A stretch of DNA of 64,000 bases from Bradyrhizobium sp. Gha. Its GTDB lineage: Bacteria > Pseudomonadota > Alphaproteobacteria > Rhizobiales > Xanthobacteraceae. Below, in pieces: positions 17,666 to 26,631 of this stretch (positions are counted from its first letter, which is position 1; every line of letters begins with the position of its first letter). The stretch covers positions 1-64,000 of the forward strand of contig NZ_FOQM01000029.1 of the NCBI RefSeq assembly GCF_900113735.1, given 5' to 3'. The notes below the pieces were generated by a model that was not told the DNA's origin, ran no database searches, and worked only from the letters and a program-made list of their open reading frames with translations. Both the position numbers and the translations under genes were made by a program.

Positions 17666-18908
17666 ATGACAAAAAACTCAGAGGACAAAAAAGAGGACAT
17701 TTCAGCGGCTCATGATCGCGGCGAGCCGGTTTCTTCCATGGAACCCCTCCTTATTAGGCAGGATTCCCGGCACCGGGGGGAACTGACCGATTTGGCAGTT
17801 GACCTCGTCGGGAAGTCGGCCGGTTTCAACGAGAAGCTTACCGCAAAGCCTTCTGGGCTCCTTGGCCGATCTCGTCCGGGCCATGAACTGCTATTACAGC
17901 AACCTCATCGAGGGGCATGATACGCACCCGGTCGATATCGAACGCGCCTTGAAGAACGACTATAGCGCCGATCCCCACAAGCGCGATCTTCAGCTCGAAG
18001 CCAAGGCGCACATCGCGGTGCAACAATGGATCGATGAAGGTCATCTCCGTGGTCGCGCCGTAACTATCGACGGCGTCCGCGAAATCCATCGTCGCTTTTG
18101 CGAGCACCTTCCCGACGCGATGTTATGGATCGAAGAGCCCGATACGAAGGAACGAATTCGTGTTGTCCCCGGCGAATTGCGGCTTCGCGACGTCAAGGTG
18201 GGACGTCATATCGCCGTCAGCCCTGGCGCTGTTCCCCGGTTTCTCGCCTATTTCGAGAAAGCTTACAGCGGCGCTGGAAAAGCCGACGCCATTTTGGCTG
18301 CGGCCGCGGCGCATCATCGCCTTTTGTGGATTCGCCCCTTCCTCGACGGTAATGGCCGAGTTACGCGGCTGATGTCGCACGCCATGCTGTTGGATGGGCT
18401 CGATACCGGGGCCGTTTGGTCGGTGGCTCGCGGGCTTGCTCGAAGGGACAGCGCATATAAGCGGCATCTCATCCAATGCGACCTTCCGCGGCGCAACGAC
18501 CTGGACGGCCGCGGAAATCTCAGTGAAGAAGCGCTTGCATCCTTCACGCGCTTCTTCCTCGAGACCTGCATCGACCAAGTGAACTTCATGGAATCGCTGA
18601 TGCAGCCAGATCGGCTGCGCACACGCATATTGCTGTGGGCAGAGGAAGAAAGCCGCCTCAGCAAACTCCCGCCCAAAGCAGGCGCAGTGCTTGAAGCAAT
18701 CCTCTATCGGGGCGAGCTTCCGCGTGGCGATGTCGCCAATCTTCTCGATCTTACGCCACGTCATGCACGGCGCATCGTATCGGAACTCATTGGCCGTGGC
18801 GTCCTCACCTCAAAAGGTCCGCGCGATCCATTGCTGCTGGCTTTCCCCGCCACCCTTGCCTCGCGATGGATGCCGGGACTCTTTCCGGAGCACACGGTGA
18901 ATGACTGA
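17666..18908 (+). pseudogene. Fic-domain protein, frameshifted and lacking the catalytic histidine
   Basis: Likely start ATG 17666 (MTKNSEDKKEDISAAHDRGE). The N-terminal frame reads LTDLAVDLVGKSAGF and then shifts near 17840 into the main frame SLPQSLLGSLADLVRAMNCY. Residues about 75-330 are the Fic region: NLIEGHDTHP (the family's S/TxxxE(G/N)-like inhibitory-helix area) and the core motif. The core reads WIRPFLDGNGRVTR where the family has HPFxxGNGRxxR, so the AMP-transfer base His is Arg (CGC, one transition from CAC). A winged-helix domain closes the protein (PRGDVANLLDLTPRHARRIV). Fic proteins modify target proteins with AMP; this copy should be inactive. Confidence 0.75.
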
Positions 18909-19608
18909 GGAGGGCTTGAGTGAATCCTTGGACACAGAGGCTCGTAAAGCGGCCCTGAGGTCACGCAGCTCATCGCAGCGAATTTTCGACTAGGACGAAT
19001 AAACCAAGATCTTGGAGGACATTGGCGAGGTTAGTGCAGGTGTTTGCGTCGGCCGGATCGAGCTCGATCGCTCGCTGGTTGTCAGCTTCCTCGAACCTGT
19101 TCAGGCTCTCGTGAACAAGCGCGCGCATGTGCAAGGTCGCGGCGTGATGTCAAGGCAGACCCCGCCAGTGTGGCAACACCCGACCGGGATCGTTTTCTAC
19201 GACGTCGGCTACCGTGGAACGCTGCATAGCATGGTCGATCATGTCATCGAGATTGAGGGCCCCCGACAGGTTTGGAGGAGGATGAGGACATCATACGCGG
19301 AATGCAGGAGCACTTCGGCTTAGGACGTCTGGCAGCTTCGACCCGCGAACGCTTTGAGGCGGCAGCTAACTAGCCCTACGGATTGGCTCGAGACTGCCCG
19401 TGCGTCTGGTTCTGGAAGGGCAGGAGGCCGGACGGAGGTCCTCTGCGGGCAACCAGCGGTTCACGGTCCCGACATATCGCCTAAGCGGGCCTGCGGTGAA
19501 GGGAACTGGATCTCTGAATTCGCAAAACCTCTCATCCGCAGAGAGGCTCGACTAGGGACATCCAAGGTTCCAGAATTGTGACTGGAACAATAATTTGATT
19601 TTCTTATT
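18909..19608. other. Intergenic region between fic and nucleotidyltransferase
   Basis: Mostly degenerate. Around 19265-19370 a frame without a start reads EEDEDIIRGMQEHFGLGRLA, which looks like the C-terminal end of a former protein, not recognised. The AT-rich promoter of the next gene lies at the right end. Confidence 0.4.
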
Positions 19609-19703
19609 GTTACCATTTTGACGAAATGGACACAAGGACTTTGTGTTACCATTTCGGCAGAATGGATACAAAAATCTTGGTACCACTTAGCCAAAATGGT
19701 AAC
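19609..19703 (+). repeat. Three operator-like 25-base repeats before the nucleotidyltransferase gene
   Basis: Repeats at 19609-19633, 19645-19669 and 19679-19703 have starts 36 and 34 bases apart. Each has the plan GTTACCATTT - 5 to 6 bases - AAATGG(A/T)(A/T)AC, that is an imperfect palindrome of ACCATTT/AAATGGT. The third copy overlaps the ATG at 19696. Array, symmetry and position suggest autoregulation by a DNA-binding protein. Confidence 0.65.
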
Positions 19704-20877
19704 AAAGGCCATGAAGCAGTTTTCAAACATTGACCAAGTCATGTTTTCCGACCTGGTTCAGAAGGCGACCGATGCCGAATTCGATGAGAATTTCCCGGAG
19801 AACGGGACCTTTCTCAAACAGAAGCGGGCCAATCGCGAATACTACTATTACAAGGCCTATGAGACCTCCGGCGGCCAGGGACCGACGAAAACGGCCCTCA
19901 AATACGTCGGGCCGGCCGACAATCCGGAGATCGCCAAGCGCGCCCAAGCGTTTCAGCGCACGAAGATCGGATATCGCGCGCGTCGAGAGCTGGCTGCGAA
20001 GTTGAGGCGGGCGGGCTACCCGGCTCCGCCTCATATGGAAGGTCTCGTTGTCAGCGAACTCGCGCGAGCGGGACTTTTTCGACTTCGCGCCACGCTTGTC
20101 GGTTCGATGGCTTATCAAACATACAGCGGCGTCCTCGGCGTCAGGCTTCCCGACGAACTCGTCACGACCGAGGATATGGATATCGCTAAGTTCTACGGCA
20201 TCTCGATCTCGATCGATGACAGCATGCCGGACATCGAAGACATCCTGAAAAAGGTCGATCCGACGTTCGCGCCCTCGTTCTCCCCCGACGAGACGAAACT
20301 GTTCAGCGGTTTCGCCAACGCCGCCGGGTTCAAAGTCGAATTCCTCACCCCGAACCGCGGCGACGAGGACTACTCCTCCAGGCTGACGAAGATGCCGTCG
20401 TTGGGGCCGTCGGTGGGCGCACAGGTATTACGGTTCTTGGACTACCTAATTCATGAGCCGATCCGCTCCGTCGTTCTGCACGATGCAGGCGTACCGGTCC
20501 TTGTGCCGGCACCGGAGCGCTACGCCATCCACAAGCTAATAGTCGCGACCAAGAGGAACGTCTTCTTTGCGGCTAAGGCGAAGAAGGACATCAACCAAGC
20601 CGATGCGCTCATCCAGGCGTTCGATACCGCTAAGCGCGGAAGTGACCTAGGCTTCGCATGGATGGAGGCATGGGAACGCGGAGCGGGATGGCGACGCCGC
20701 CTTGGCGTCGGCGCCCTACGTCTTTCCGATAATACTTTTGCCATGCTCTCGAAGAGTGTCGCCGAAGCGGCCAAGCTCGACGGGAAGTCGGCAGACGAGT
20801 ACGGCGTTACGCGTGGCAAGGACGGGCTTCTCGCGCGCGTCTCGATAGCGAAGGCGGCAGCAGCGCCTGCGCCGTAA
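19696..20877 (+). CDS. Nucleotidyltransferase-fold protein (GSU2403-type)
   Basis: About 393 residues from ATG 19696 (MVTKAMKQFSNIDQVMFSDL); the frame begins earlier, but that part is the operator array. N-terminal helical region with ENGTFLKQKRANREYYYYKA, then the nucleotidyltransferase core: LVGSMAYQTY (GS motif) and LVTTEDMDIAKF with the DxD metal pair, followed by FKVEFLTPNRGDED and RYAIHKLIVA. This matches the family named after Geobacter GSU2403 (NTP_transf_8) and resembles AbiEii-like toxins in fold. Target unknown. An antitoxin partner is not obvious next to it, though the decayed second copy downstream is followed by a small gene. It looks intact. Confidence 0.7.
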   Translation: MVTKAMKQFSNIDQVMFSDLVQKATDAEFDENFPENGTFLKQKRANREYYYYKAYETSGGQGPTKTALKYVGPADNPEIAKRAQAFQRTKIGYRARRELAAKLRRAGYPAPPHMEGLVVSELARAGLFRLRATLVGSMAYQTYSGVLGVRLPDELVTTEDMDIAKFYGISISIDDSMPDIEDILKKVDPTFAPSFSPDETKLFSGFANAAGFKVEFLTPNRGDEDYSSRLTKMPSLGPSVGAQVLRFLDYLIHEPIRSVVLHDAGVPVLVPAPERYAIHKLIVATKRNVFFAAKAKKDINQADALIQAFDTAKRGSDLGFAWMEAWERGAGWRRRLGVGALRLSDNTFAMLSKSVAEAAKLDGKSADEYGVTRGKDGLLARVSIAKAAAAPAP

Positions 20878-20948
20878 CGGTACATTGGCTCGTCGACGGG
20901 ACATGGCAGCACTGCGAGCCTCCCCTCGCCAATAGGGCGACACCTTAT

Positions 20949-21700
20949 TCCCGATCGGCATGCCGATGCTGCTGCTGATTGTCGCGATCGCGGCATCACG
21001 TATCGCGCGATAGGCGACGATTCGAATCCCGCCACCCCGCCACTACCGCTTCGCGGTGTGCTCGTTGGAATGATCGCCTACCAGGCCTACGGCGCCATGC
21101 TTGGCGTTCGCCTCTCCGCAGGCTCACTCCAGACCGGCGACGTCGACATTGCCCAGTTCAAGAATGTCTCTGTGGCTGTGCAGGATTCCACGCCCCCTGT
21201 TCTGGACGTTCCGAAGGAAGTCGACAAATCCTTTCGTGCCGTCCCTCACGTCTCTGATGGCCGGCGCGTGACCCGCTGTGCCGCCAAAGGCGGCTTGCGC
21301 GTCGACTTTCTTACACCCCACGAGCGCAACGAGACCAGCCGCACCCAAAAGCTACCCGCCCTGAATACGGACGCACAGCCGCTGCGCTCCTGGATTTCCT
21401 GATCCGCGATCCCGAGCCCACGGTCATCCTGCACGGTCCCGGCATCTACGTGAACGTGCCGGCTCCGGCGCGCTATGCCGTCCACAAGCTCATCGTCTCC
21501 CGTCGGCGCCCGGAAGGGTTTGCAAAGCGTGACAAGGACCTGCAGCAGTCCGAGGCCTTGCTTTCGGCCCTGGCTTAACAGCGTCCCCATGAGCTGAAAT
21601 CCGCTTGGACGGAAGCTCATGCGCGCGGTCCCAAATGGCGCCAGTTGATGCTCGAAGGGCTTGCCTTGATTGCGGCCTCGGTTCGGGACGCGGTGCTCAA
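20949..21700 (+). pseudogene. Decayed second nucleotidyltransferase copy
   Basis: Frames here align with the intact gene at 19696: GVLVGMIAYQAYGAMLGVRL, TGDVDIAQF, GLRVDFLTPHERNE, then after a frame change DFLIRDPEPTVILHGPGIYV and RYAVHKLIVSRR. The GS motif has become GM, a stop TAA interrupts after ALLSALA near 21577, and at least one indel is present. The copy is diverged rather than a recent duplicate, so two related nucleotidyltransferases were present in this block. Confidence 0.65.
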
Positions 21701-21739
21701 AATCATTGGCGCCCCTCGCTCCATCATCCCGGGCATCGA

Positions 21740-22038
21740 TCCTGCCTTCGACAATCCACCGGCTCGCTATGACGTCAGCCGCGACGTCGTGACGTTCCCG
21801 GGAAAGGAGCTTGGAGGCGTGGTCAACTGCGCAGTCAGCCGCAAGGCGCTGGACGACCATTTCGGCGTCGATGGTCTCGGACAAGGGGGCCGGGTGGAAG
21901 CGTTCCTCAAGAACAGATCGAAGATCGAGCAGATCGCGCGCCAAATACCTCTCCTCTCCGGTGGAGGAGCCCGGTGCCGTCCTGGTCAAAACCTCCGACG
22001 TCGAGAGTTTTGCGCGACGAGCCCCCAAACGAAAGTAA
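21740..22038 (+). pseudogene. DUF1488-like small protein, frameshifted
   Basis: Reads FDNPPARYDVSRDVVTFPGK, ELGGVVNCAVSRKALDDHFG and GRVEAFLKNRSKIEQIA; the natural end KYLSSPVEEPGAVLVKTSDV is in a second frame reaching 22038. The pattern (YDxxRxxVxFxG...CxxSxxALxxxF) resembles DUF1488 proteins, short rhizobial proteins of unknown function. No start codon is preserved. It follows the decayed nucleotidyltransferase. Confidence 0.5.
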
Positions 22039-22182
22039 GTCTCCCGTCATCGTCCAATTCCGCGCTTGAATCAAATTGGCCAGTTGGGTGCTCCTGCCGA
22101 TCAACGGAGTGCACACACACGTCAGCATGTGTCCTGCTGCTCGTCACTTTTGTTGGCACTAATCTTCCTGCGCCGTTTCTGC

Positions 22183-22307
22183 CGACTGCTCGCTCTCTCC
22201 GAAAGCAGCGAGACCGCGCGTAAATTGGTTTCCGCTTCGGGGAGCTGTAACCCTCACGCGCTCAGACGTCGCGTCAGCGAAAATATCTGCTGACGGTTTC
22301 GTCATAG
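22183..22307 (-). pseudogene. Relic of a second virB8
   Basis: Directly after the virB6 stop the minus strand reads YDETVSRYF, then after stops AREGYS, aligning with YDEAVTKYFLGRYVRAREGY of the virB8 gene at 14.8-15.5 kb. DNA similarity to 15120-15235 is also obvious by eye. In-frame stops mark it as dead. It shows that a virB8 once followed virB6 here. Confidence 0.75.
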
Positions 22308-23294
22308 CTAGGTTGTCGAGGTGCCCGGCGATTGGACGCGCCGGATGCTGCCGCCCTGGCGGCTGGCTCTGAGTGCAGCGAGGCCGCGGCCGGCCGACCA
22401 ACGAGCGCCGGCATAGGCGCCTCCGGCGGCGGCCGTGGCATTGGCGATCATTGGGTTTGTGACCAGTCGGCTTGCCAGAGACGCTCCTCCCCCGGCAAGA
22501 CCGCCTGCGATGGTCGGCAATTGAAGGGAGATGTATCCTGACAGACCAAGCACGGCACTGATAGCGACCGCACTAACCACCATCTCGCCCGCCGTACCCG
22601 CGTTTGCCGCGAATCTGTCGATAAAGCCGCTGACGGTGGTCAGCATCAGCCCAACGAGAGCGACCACCAGGACTAACAGGATCACGAAATTGGCTACCTG
22701 TCGAAGCCAGGCTTCCGTAAACGGGCGTGTTGCCTCAAATAGTCCAAGCGCGATGAAGAGCGGACCGAGTGCGATTACGACGCCTAGGCCTACTTTGGCG
22801 TAGAGCAGAATGGCAAATTGCAGGAACGACCCGACGGCCACGAAGACCAGCAGAATGGCCGCGATGAGCGCGGGGCCGACGTTGGTCAACCCAGCCTGCT
22901 CATAGATCTTGTTAGCGACGTCAATTCCTTTAGACAGGAGCTGGTCGAACGGAGCTCCGGAGCTGGTGTTCAGTCCTGAGCCCGCCAGCACATTGCCAAT
23001 CTCCTTTGGCAAGGAATCAAAGAACAGGCCAGTGACGTATTGCTGAAATGCGCTGGAATTAGTCGCCAGCAACACGACGACCACGATCCGCATCGCCCGC
23101 CAGGCAAACTCCATGATCGGCTCGGAGATCGCGCCGCGCATCACGGCAAACCCGTAGAGAATGACGTAGAGCGTCACGGCGGTACGAAGTGGACCGTCGA
23201 TGTAGGAGGCGAGGTTCGAAACCGAGGTCGACACGAATGCCGTGATCGGCTGCTCGAACTCCTTTAGGAAGCTGTCGAAGACGTTTACAGTCAT
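22308..23294 (-). CDS. virB6: VirB6/TrbL inner-membrane channel protein
   Basis: 328 residues with about six hydrophobic helices (for example LRTAVTLYVILYGFAVMRGA, ALIAAILLVFVAVGSFLQFA and VANFVILLVLVVALVGLMLT) and the conserved tryptophan region FTEAWLRQ. VirB6 is the polytopic subunit that contacts DNA substrate in the inner membrane. Its start overlaps the eexN stop (ATGA). It is the last gene of the right half of the split operon; a virB8 relic follows at once. Confidence 0.9.
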   Translation of the reverse strand: MTVNVFDSFLKEFEQPITAFVSTSVSNLASYIDGPLRTAVTLYVILYGFAVMRGAISEPIMEFAWRAMRIVVVVLLATNSSAFQQYVTGLFFDSLPKEIGNVLAGSGLNTSSGAPFDQLLSKGIDVANKIYEQAGLTNVGPALIAAILLVFVAVGSFLQFAILLYAKVGLGVVIALGPLFIALGLFEATRPFTEAWLRQVANFVILLVLVVALVGLMLTTVSGFIDRFAANAGTAGEMVVSAVAISAVLGLSGYISLQLPTIAGGLAGGGASLASRLVTNPMIANATAAAGGAYAGARWSAGRGLAALRASRQGGSIRRVQSPGTSTT

Positions 23295-23549
23295 CGCGGC
23301 GGTCCTGACTTGAGGGCGTCTTTCATTTCTTGAATGGTGTTCTTGTTGCGGGCTTCATTCGCGTTGATGCAGTCAGGCGTCGTCCCGAGCGCTCCGGGAT
23401 TGTCGCGGCACGCCTTGAGGGTGGTCGCAAGCTCATCTCGATACTAAAAACCAGCTTACGGTTTTGGCTTGCTGACCTTTGTCGGCGTCCTTGCAGCCCG
23501 TAAGAGCCGTGCTGACGGTGAGGAGAAGAATGGCAAGTCTCGTCTTCAT
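23291..23549 (-). pseudogene. EexN-type entry-exclusion lipoprotein, frameshifted
   Basis: ATG 23549 overlaps the virB5 stop. Lipoprotein signal MKTRLAILLLTVSTALTGC with lipobox LTGC. The frame then reads TVSWFLVSR and stops; in the neighbouring frame it continues DELATTLKACRDNPGALGTT, PDCINANEARNKN and DALKSGPPR to the stop that overlaps virB6. The pair of Cys with NPG and PxCxNA is the EexN signature. EexN lipoproteins lie between virB5 and virB6 and block redundant transfer between cells carrying the same plasmid. One extra base near 23450 breaks it. Confidence 0.75.
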
Positions 23550-24268
23550 TGCAGGGCTGCCTTCATTTCGTCGATCAGCTGTCTCTGCTTCTCCCGCTCC
23601 CGCTGTCCATCCATGTCCGTGCGGGCCTGCTGGATCATCGCCAGGCCCTGCATTCGGAGCACGTCGTTTTGCAGCAGCGCCTGTTCGGCCTGCAGTCGCG
23701 CCGACAGATCAAGGATCTCCTTGGCGTCCGTCGCCGAGCTGATGCGAGCCCTGAGCTCCTCAAGCGCATCGATGCGCTGCGAGGCCGTGTCGTACACCGC
23801 CTGGCCCATGGAGTGCTTCGCGCCCGTCTGCCGGGCGATCCTGTCGAGCTCGCTCTGGTAGTACGAGTTGCCGCTGTTGCCGGCATACACGCGGTTCTGC
23901 GAAAGATAGTGGTTGATGGCCTCGGCAAAATTGCCGCCACCCTGCCCCGCGACGAGACGTTCGATATCCGAGAATTGTTGGGGCAGCACCTTGCGGAACT
24001 GCGGCATGTTCAGGAGCGCACCGATTTCGTTGGCGTTCGTCCGCGTATTGAAGCTGTCATAGAGCTGTTTGGCCTGGCTCAATTGATCCTGTGCGACCTT
24101 GAGCTGCGACGTCAGCGTGTCGACTTGCTTCTTCAGCTCCGTCAGTTGCTCAAATTGGCGCGCATATACGCTCGGATCGAATACGATTTCAGCCCTGGCG
24201 GGCGAGACCATTATGAGGGTCATCATTAACACGGACGTGAGAACCCTCTGCATAGGCTGAACAATCAT
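23546..24268 (-). CDS. virB5: VirB5 minor pilus protein
   Basis: 240 residues from ATG 24268, which overlaps the virB4 stop (ATGA). Signal peptide to PARAEIVFDP, then long amphipathic helices (YARQFEQLTELKKQVDTLTS and RLQAEQALLQNDVLRMQGLA) typical of VirB5/TraC, which caps the pilus tip. End KQRQLIDEMKAALQ. Intact. Confidence 0.88.
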   Translation of the reverse strand: MIVQPMQRVLTSVLMMTLIMVSPARAEIVFDPSVYARQFEQLTELKKQVDTLTSQLKVAQDQLSQAKQLYDSFNTRTNANEIGALLNMPQFRKVLPQQFSDIERLVAGQGGGNFAEAINHYLSQNRVYAGNSGNSYYQSELDRIARQTGAKHSMGQAVYDTASQRIDALEELRARISSATDAKEILDLSARLQAEQALLQNDVLRMQGLAMIQQARTDMDGQREREKQRQLIDEMKAALQ

Positions 24269-26631
24269 CGTGCTTTCCTCCGCTCCGCATGAAATACCGG
24301 CAGCCATTGCGCAGGGTCGTCGCCGACCCGCTGCCGAATGTGGTCGAGCAGCTCGACGGTTTCCGTGCGTCCCGACAAGACGGCGAGCGCGTCGTCGAAA
24401 CCGCCGAGGTCGAGTTCCGCCACCACCGAGTTATGGCCTTGCTTGACCAGGAACCGCCGGCTTTCAGGAGAGAGCTCCTCTTTGATCAGACGGAATTCCG
24501 TGTCGGTCAGGTGGAAGCCATCGACATAGTCCGAGCGTGTTCCCCGCGCGTTCGGCAGAAAGATCTGGGTCGGGCATTGCTCGACGATGGTGTGCGCGAT
24601 CGGCGAGGCCAGCGCGTCGCGCGGCGACTGCGTCCCGAACACCATGACACCGTTCTGCTTGCGGATGGTTTTCAGCTTGTTGTTGGCGAGGTCGCGAAAC
24701 GCCTCATCTCCAAGCGCCTTCCAGAACTCGTCGATGTCGATAATCAGGCGTCGGCCGTCGATCAACCGCTCCACGCGATGGAGCAGATACATCATCAACG
24801 GTGTGCGCACCGTAGGATGATCCAGGAGGTCCGTCATGTCGAAACCCATGAACCTGGCATCAAGGCCGATGGCGTCGTGACCGCCATCGAGCACCCAGCC
24901 GAAAGGGGCGCCCCGGCACCATCGCTCGAGCCGCGCGCCAATGCCCTCGCGATCCTGCTGGCCGAGGAAGGCCCGTAGCGTCCCGAACGATCGCTCCGAT
25001 TGCCGCAACTGACCGAGTGCTCGCAGCCCGGCATCGATGCGTTCCTCCTCGACCACGGTCAGCGGGCGATTGTCGGGGGTGACGAGTTTCCGGATGAGTT
25101 CGCCCAGGAAGGAAAGGTTCGCAGGTGTCAGCTCCAGCGCCTTGAGCGGCGCGCAGCCGGTCGGGACCCCGTTGTGGAGTGTCAGATAGGTGCCACCGGC
25201 GGCGCGCACGAAAATCTCGGCGCCCCGGTCCTTGTCGAAGAAGACGTAGGACGCACCTAACCGCTCGGCCTGCGACAGCAGGAAGTTCTGTACGACGGTC
25301 TTACCGGACCCCGAGGGGCCACAGATGAAGGTGTTGTCGAGATCGCCGTGATGAAAGGAGAAATAGAAGGGCGAGCCGGACGCTGTCTTGAGCATCGCTA
25401 CCGCCGGTCCCCAATGGTTGCCCGCAGGTTGGCCGGTCGGATAGGTGTGGAACGGCGAGAATGCCGCGAAATTTCGTGAGTCGATCGCGCCTGTGCGTGC
25501 CCGGTATTTGAAAAGCCCGGGAAGCTGGGCCCAATAGGCTGCCTCAAGTCCGAGATCTTCTCGTGCGACCACGGCACCCGTATCGGCCAGGACCTGCCGG
25601 GCCACACTCATGTGCTCCTGCAGCTGGGAAGGCGTATTGGCGTAGACCAGCAGCGAGAGGTGATGGTCTCCAAGCACGAAGCGGTTGGATTCGAGATCGT
25701 CGAGCGCGTCAGAGAGCTCGTCGATTTGTGAGGCAGCCGGATCCTGGGCCGAGACCAGTTGGTTTTGCTTGCGCGTCAGCACCGTCTTGGCGTCAGCCTT
25801 CGTTAAAAATGCGAATGATTGCGTGGCGATGAGCTCAAACGGCGCCGAAAGTAGCGCGTTTAGCAGGCCAGGCTTGGTGGACGCCGGATATTCCTTCAGC
25901 CCGAACATGCCAGCGAAGCGCGATCCACCAGCCCCACGGATCTCGAGAGCTTCGCGGCCGAAGATGACACGATTTGAATAGAGCGCGGGCCCAACCGGCC
26001 CTTGCGGCAACGGCATCGGCATCCATTCCCCGGAGGCGACAGCGTGGAGCAGCTCCAACGGCTCTGAGAAAGTGATGCCGTCCCGCTCAATCAATCCCGC
26101 CGCACGGGCGCCGTAACGGTCGAGCGCCGCGATGATATCTCGCGTTGCATCGTTAAGACGCTTCAGGGTCGCGCTGTCGACCTCGGCGGAATTTGCGGCG
26201 CTTCGGCTGAGCCGCCGAAAGAACGCAGCCGCCGTATCGGCTGCCGCACGGCCGGGGTGACAAACCAGGGTCAGATAGAGATCGTTGCGAAACAGCGCTT
26301 CCTTGCTAAGCCGTTCGCGATATTGTGCGTCGAGTGCCGCTGCAAAGGTCGACCGGAAGCCGCCGCCGGGATAGACGGACGTCCGGCGGCGCACCAGGTG
26401 GCTCCAGAGCGCGAGCTGCGGATCCGCAACATTGCGCAAGGTTAGATTCAGCTTTGCATGTAGATCGTTCAGATCCGAAGTCTCGGCGGTCTCGAACGAA
26501 GTGCCCTCAATCCGGATGACCGTGAGCAGGGCTCGAGTTGTGAGACTGATCACCCTGTCGGTGACATGCCGGCCGAACGGCAGGTAGACATCGGGCTCGA
26601 TCTCCCGGGTCTTAAGCGCCCTGTTACGCAT
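24265..26631 (-). CDS. virB4: VirB4 ATPase of type IV secretion system
   Basis: 788 residues from ATG 26631 (MRNRALKTREIEPDVYLPFG), eight bases inside the virB3 end. An N-terminal CagE/TrbE/VirB domain is followed by the ATPase: Walker A GPSGSGKT (about 438-445), Walker B RRLIIDIDEFW, and GVMVFGTQSP. VirB4 is the largest conserved T4SS ATPase and drives pilin extraction and assembly. Full length and uninterrupted, in contrast with virB11 and virD4. Confidence 0.93.
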   Translation of the reverse strand: MRNRALKTREIEPDVYLPFGRHVTDRVISLTTRALLTVIRIEGTSFETAETSDLNDLHAKLNLTLRNVADPQLALWSHLVRRRTSVYPGGGFRSTFAAALDAQYRERLSKEALFRNDLYLTLVCHPGRAAADTAAAFFRRLSRSAANSAEVDSATLKRLNDATRDIIAALDRYGARAAGLIERDGITFSEPLELLHAVASGEWMPMPLPQGPVGPALYSNRVIFGREALEIRGAGGSRFAGMFGLKEYPASTKPGLLNALLSAPFELIATQSFAFLTKADAKTVLTRKQNQLVSAQDPAASQIDELSDALDDLESNRFVLGDHHLSLLVYANTPSQLQEHMSVARQVLADTGAVVAREDLGLEAAYWAQLPGLFKYRARTGAIDSRNFAAFSPFHTYPTGQPAGNHWGPAVAMLKTASGSPFYFSFHHGDLDNTFICGPSGSGKTVVQNFLLSQAERLGASYVFFDKDRGAEIFVRAAGGTYLTLHNGVPTGCAPLKALELTPANLSFLGELIRKLVTPDNRPLTVVEEERIDAGLRALGQLRQSERSFGTLRAFLGQQDREGIGARLERWCRGAPFGWVLDGGHDAIGLDARFMGFDMTDLLDHPTVRTPLMMYLLHRVERLIDGRRLIIDIDEFWKALGDEAFRDLANNKLKTIRKQNGVMVFGTQSPRDALASPIAHTIVEQCPTQIFLPNARGTRSDYVDGFHLTDTEFRLIKEELSPESRRFLVKQGHNSVVAELDLGGFDDALAVLSGRTETVELLDHIRQRVGDDPAQWLPVFHAERRKAR

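Noticed and set aside
19609..19703. Replication iterons
   Set aside because: The repeats are palindromic, only three, and end on a start codon far from the rep genes, so operators are more likely.
21246..22028. 260-codon minus-strand frame
   Set aside because: Antisense to the decayed nucleotidyltransferase and DUF1488-like gene, whose frames match protein families.
23549..24229. 226-codon plus-strand frame across virB5
   Set aside because: Antisense to an intact VirB5.
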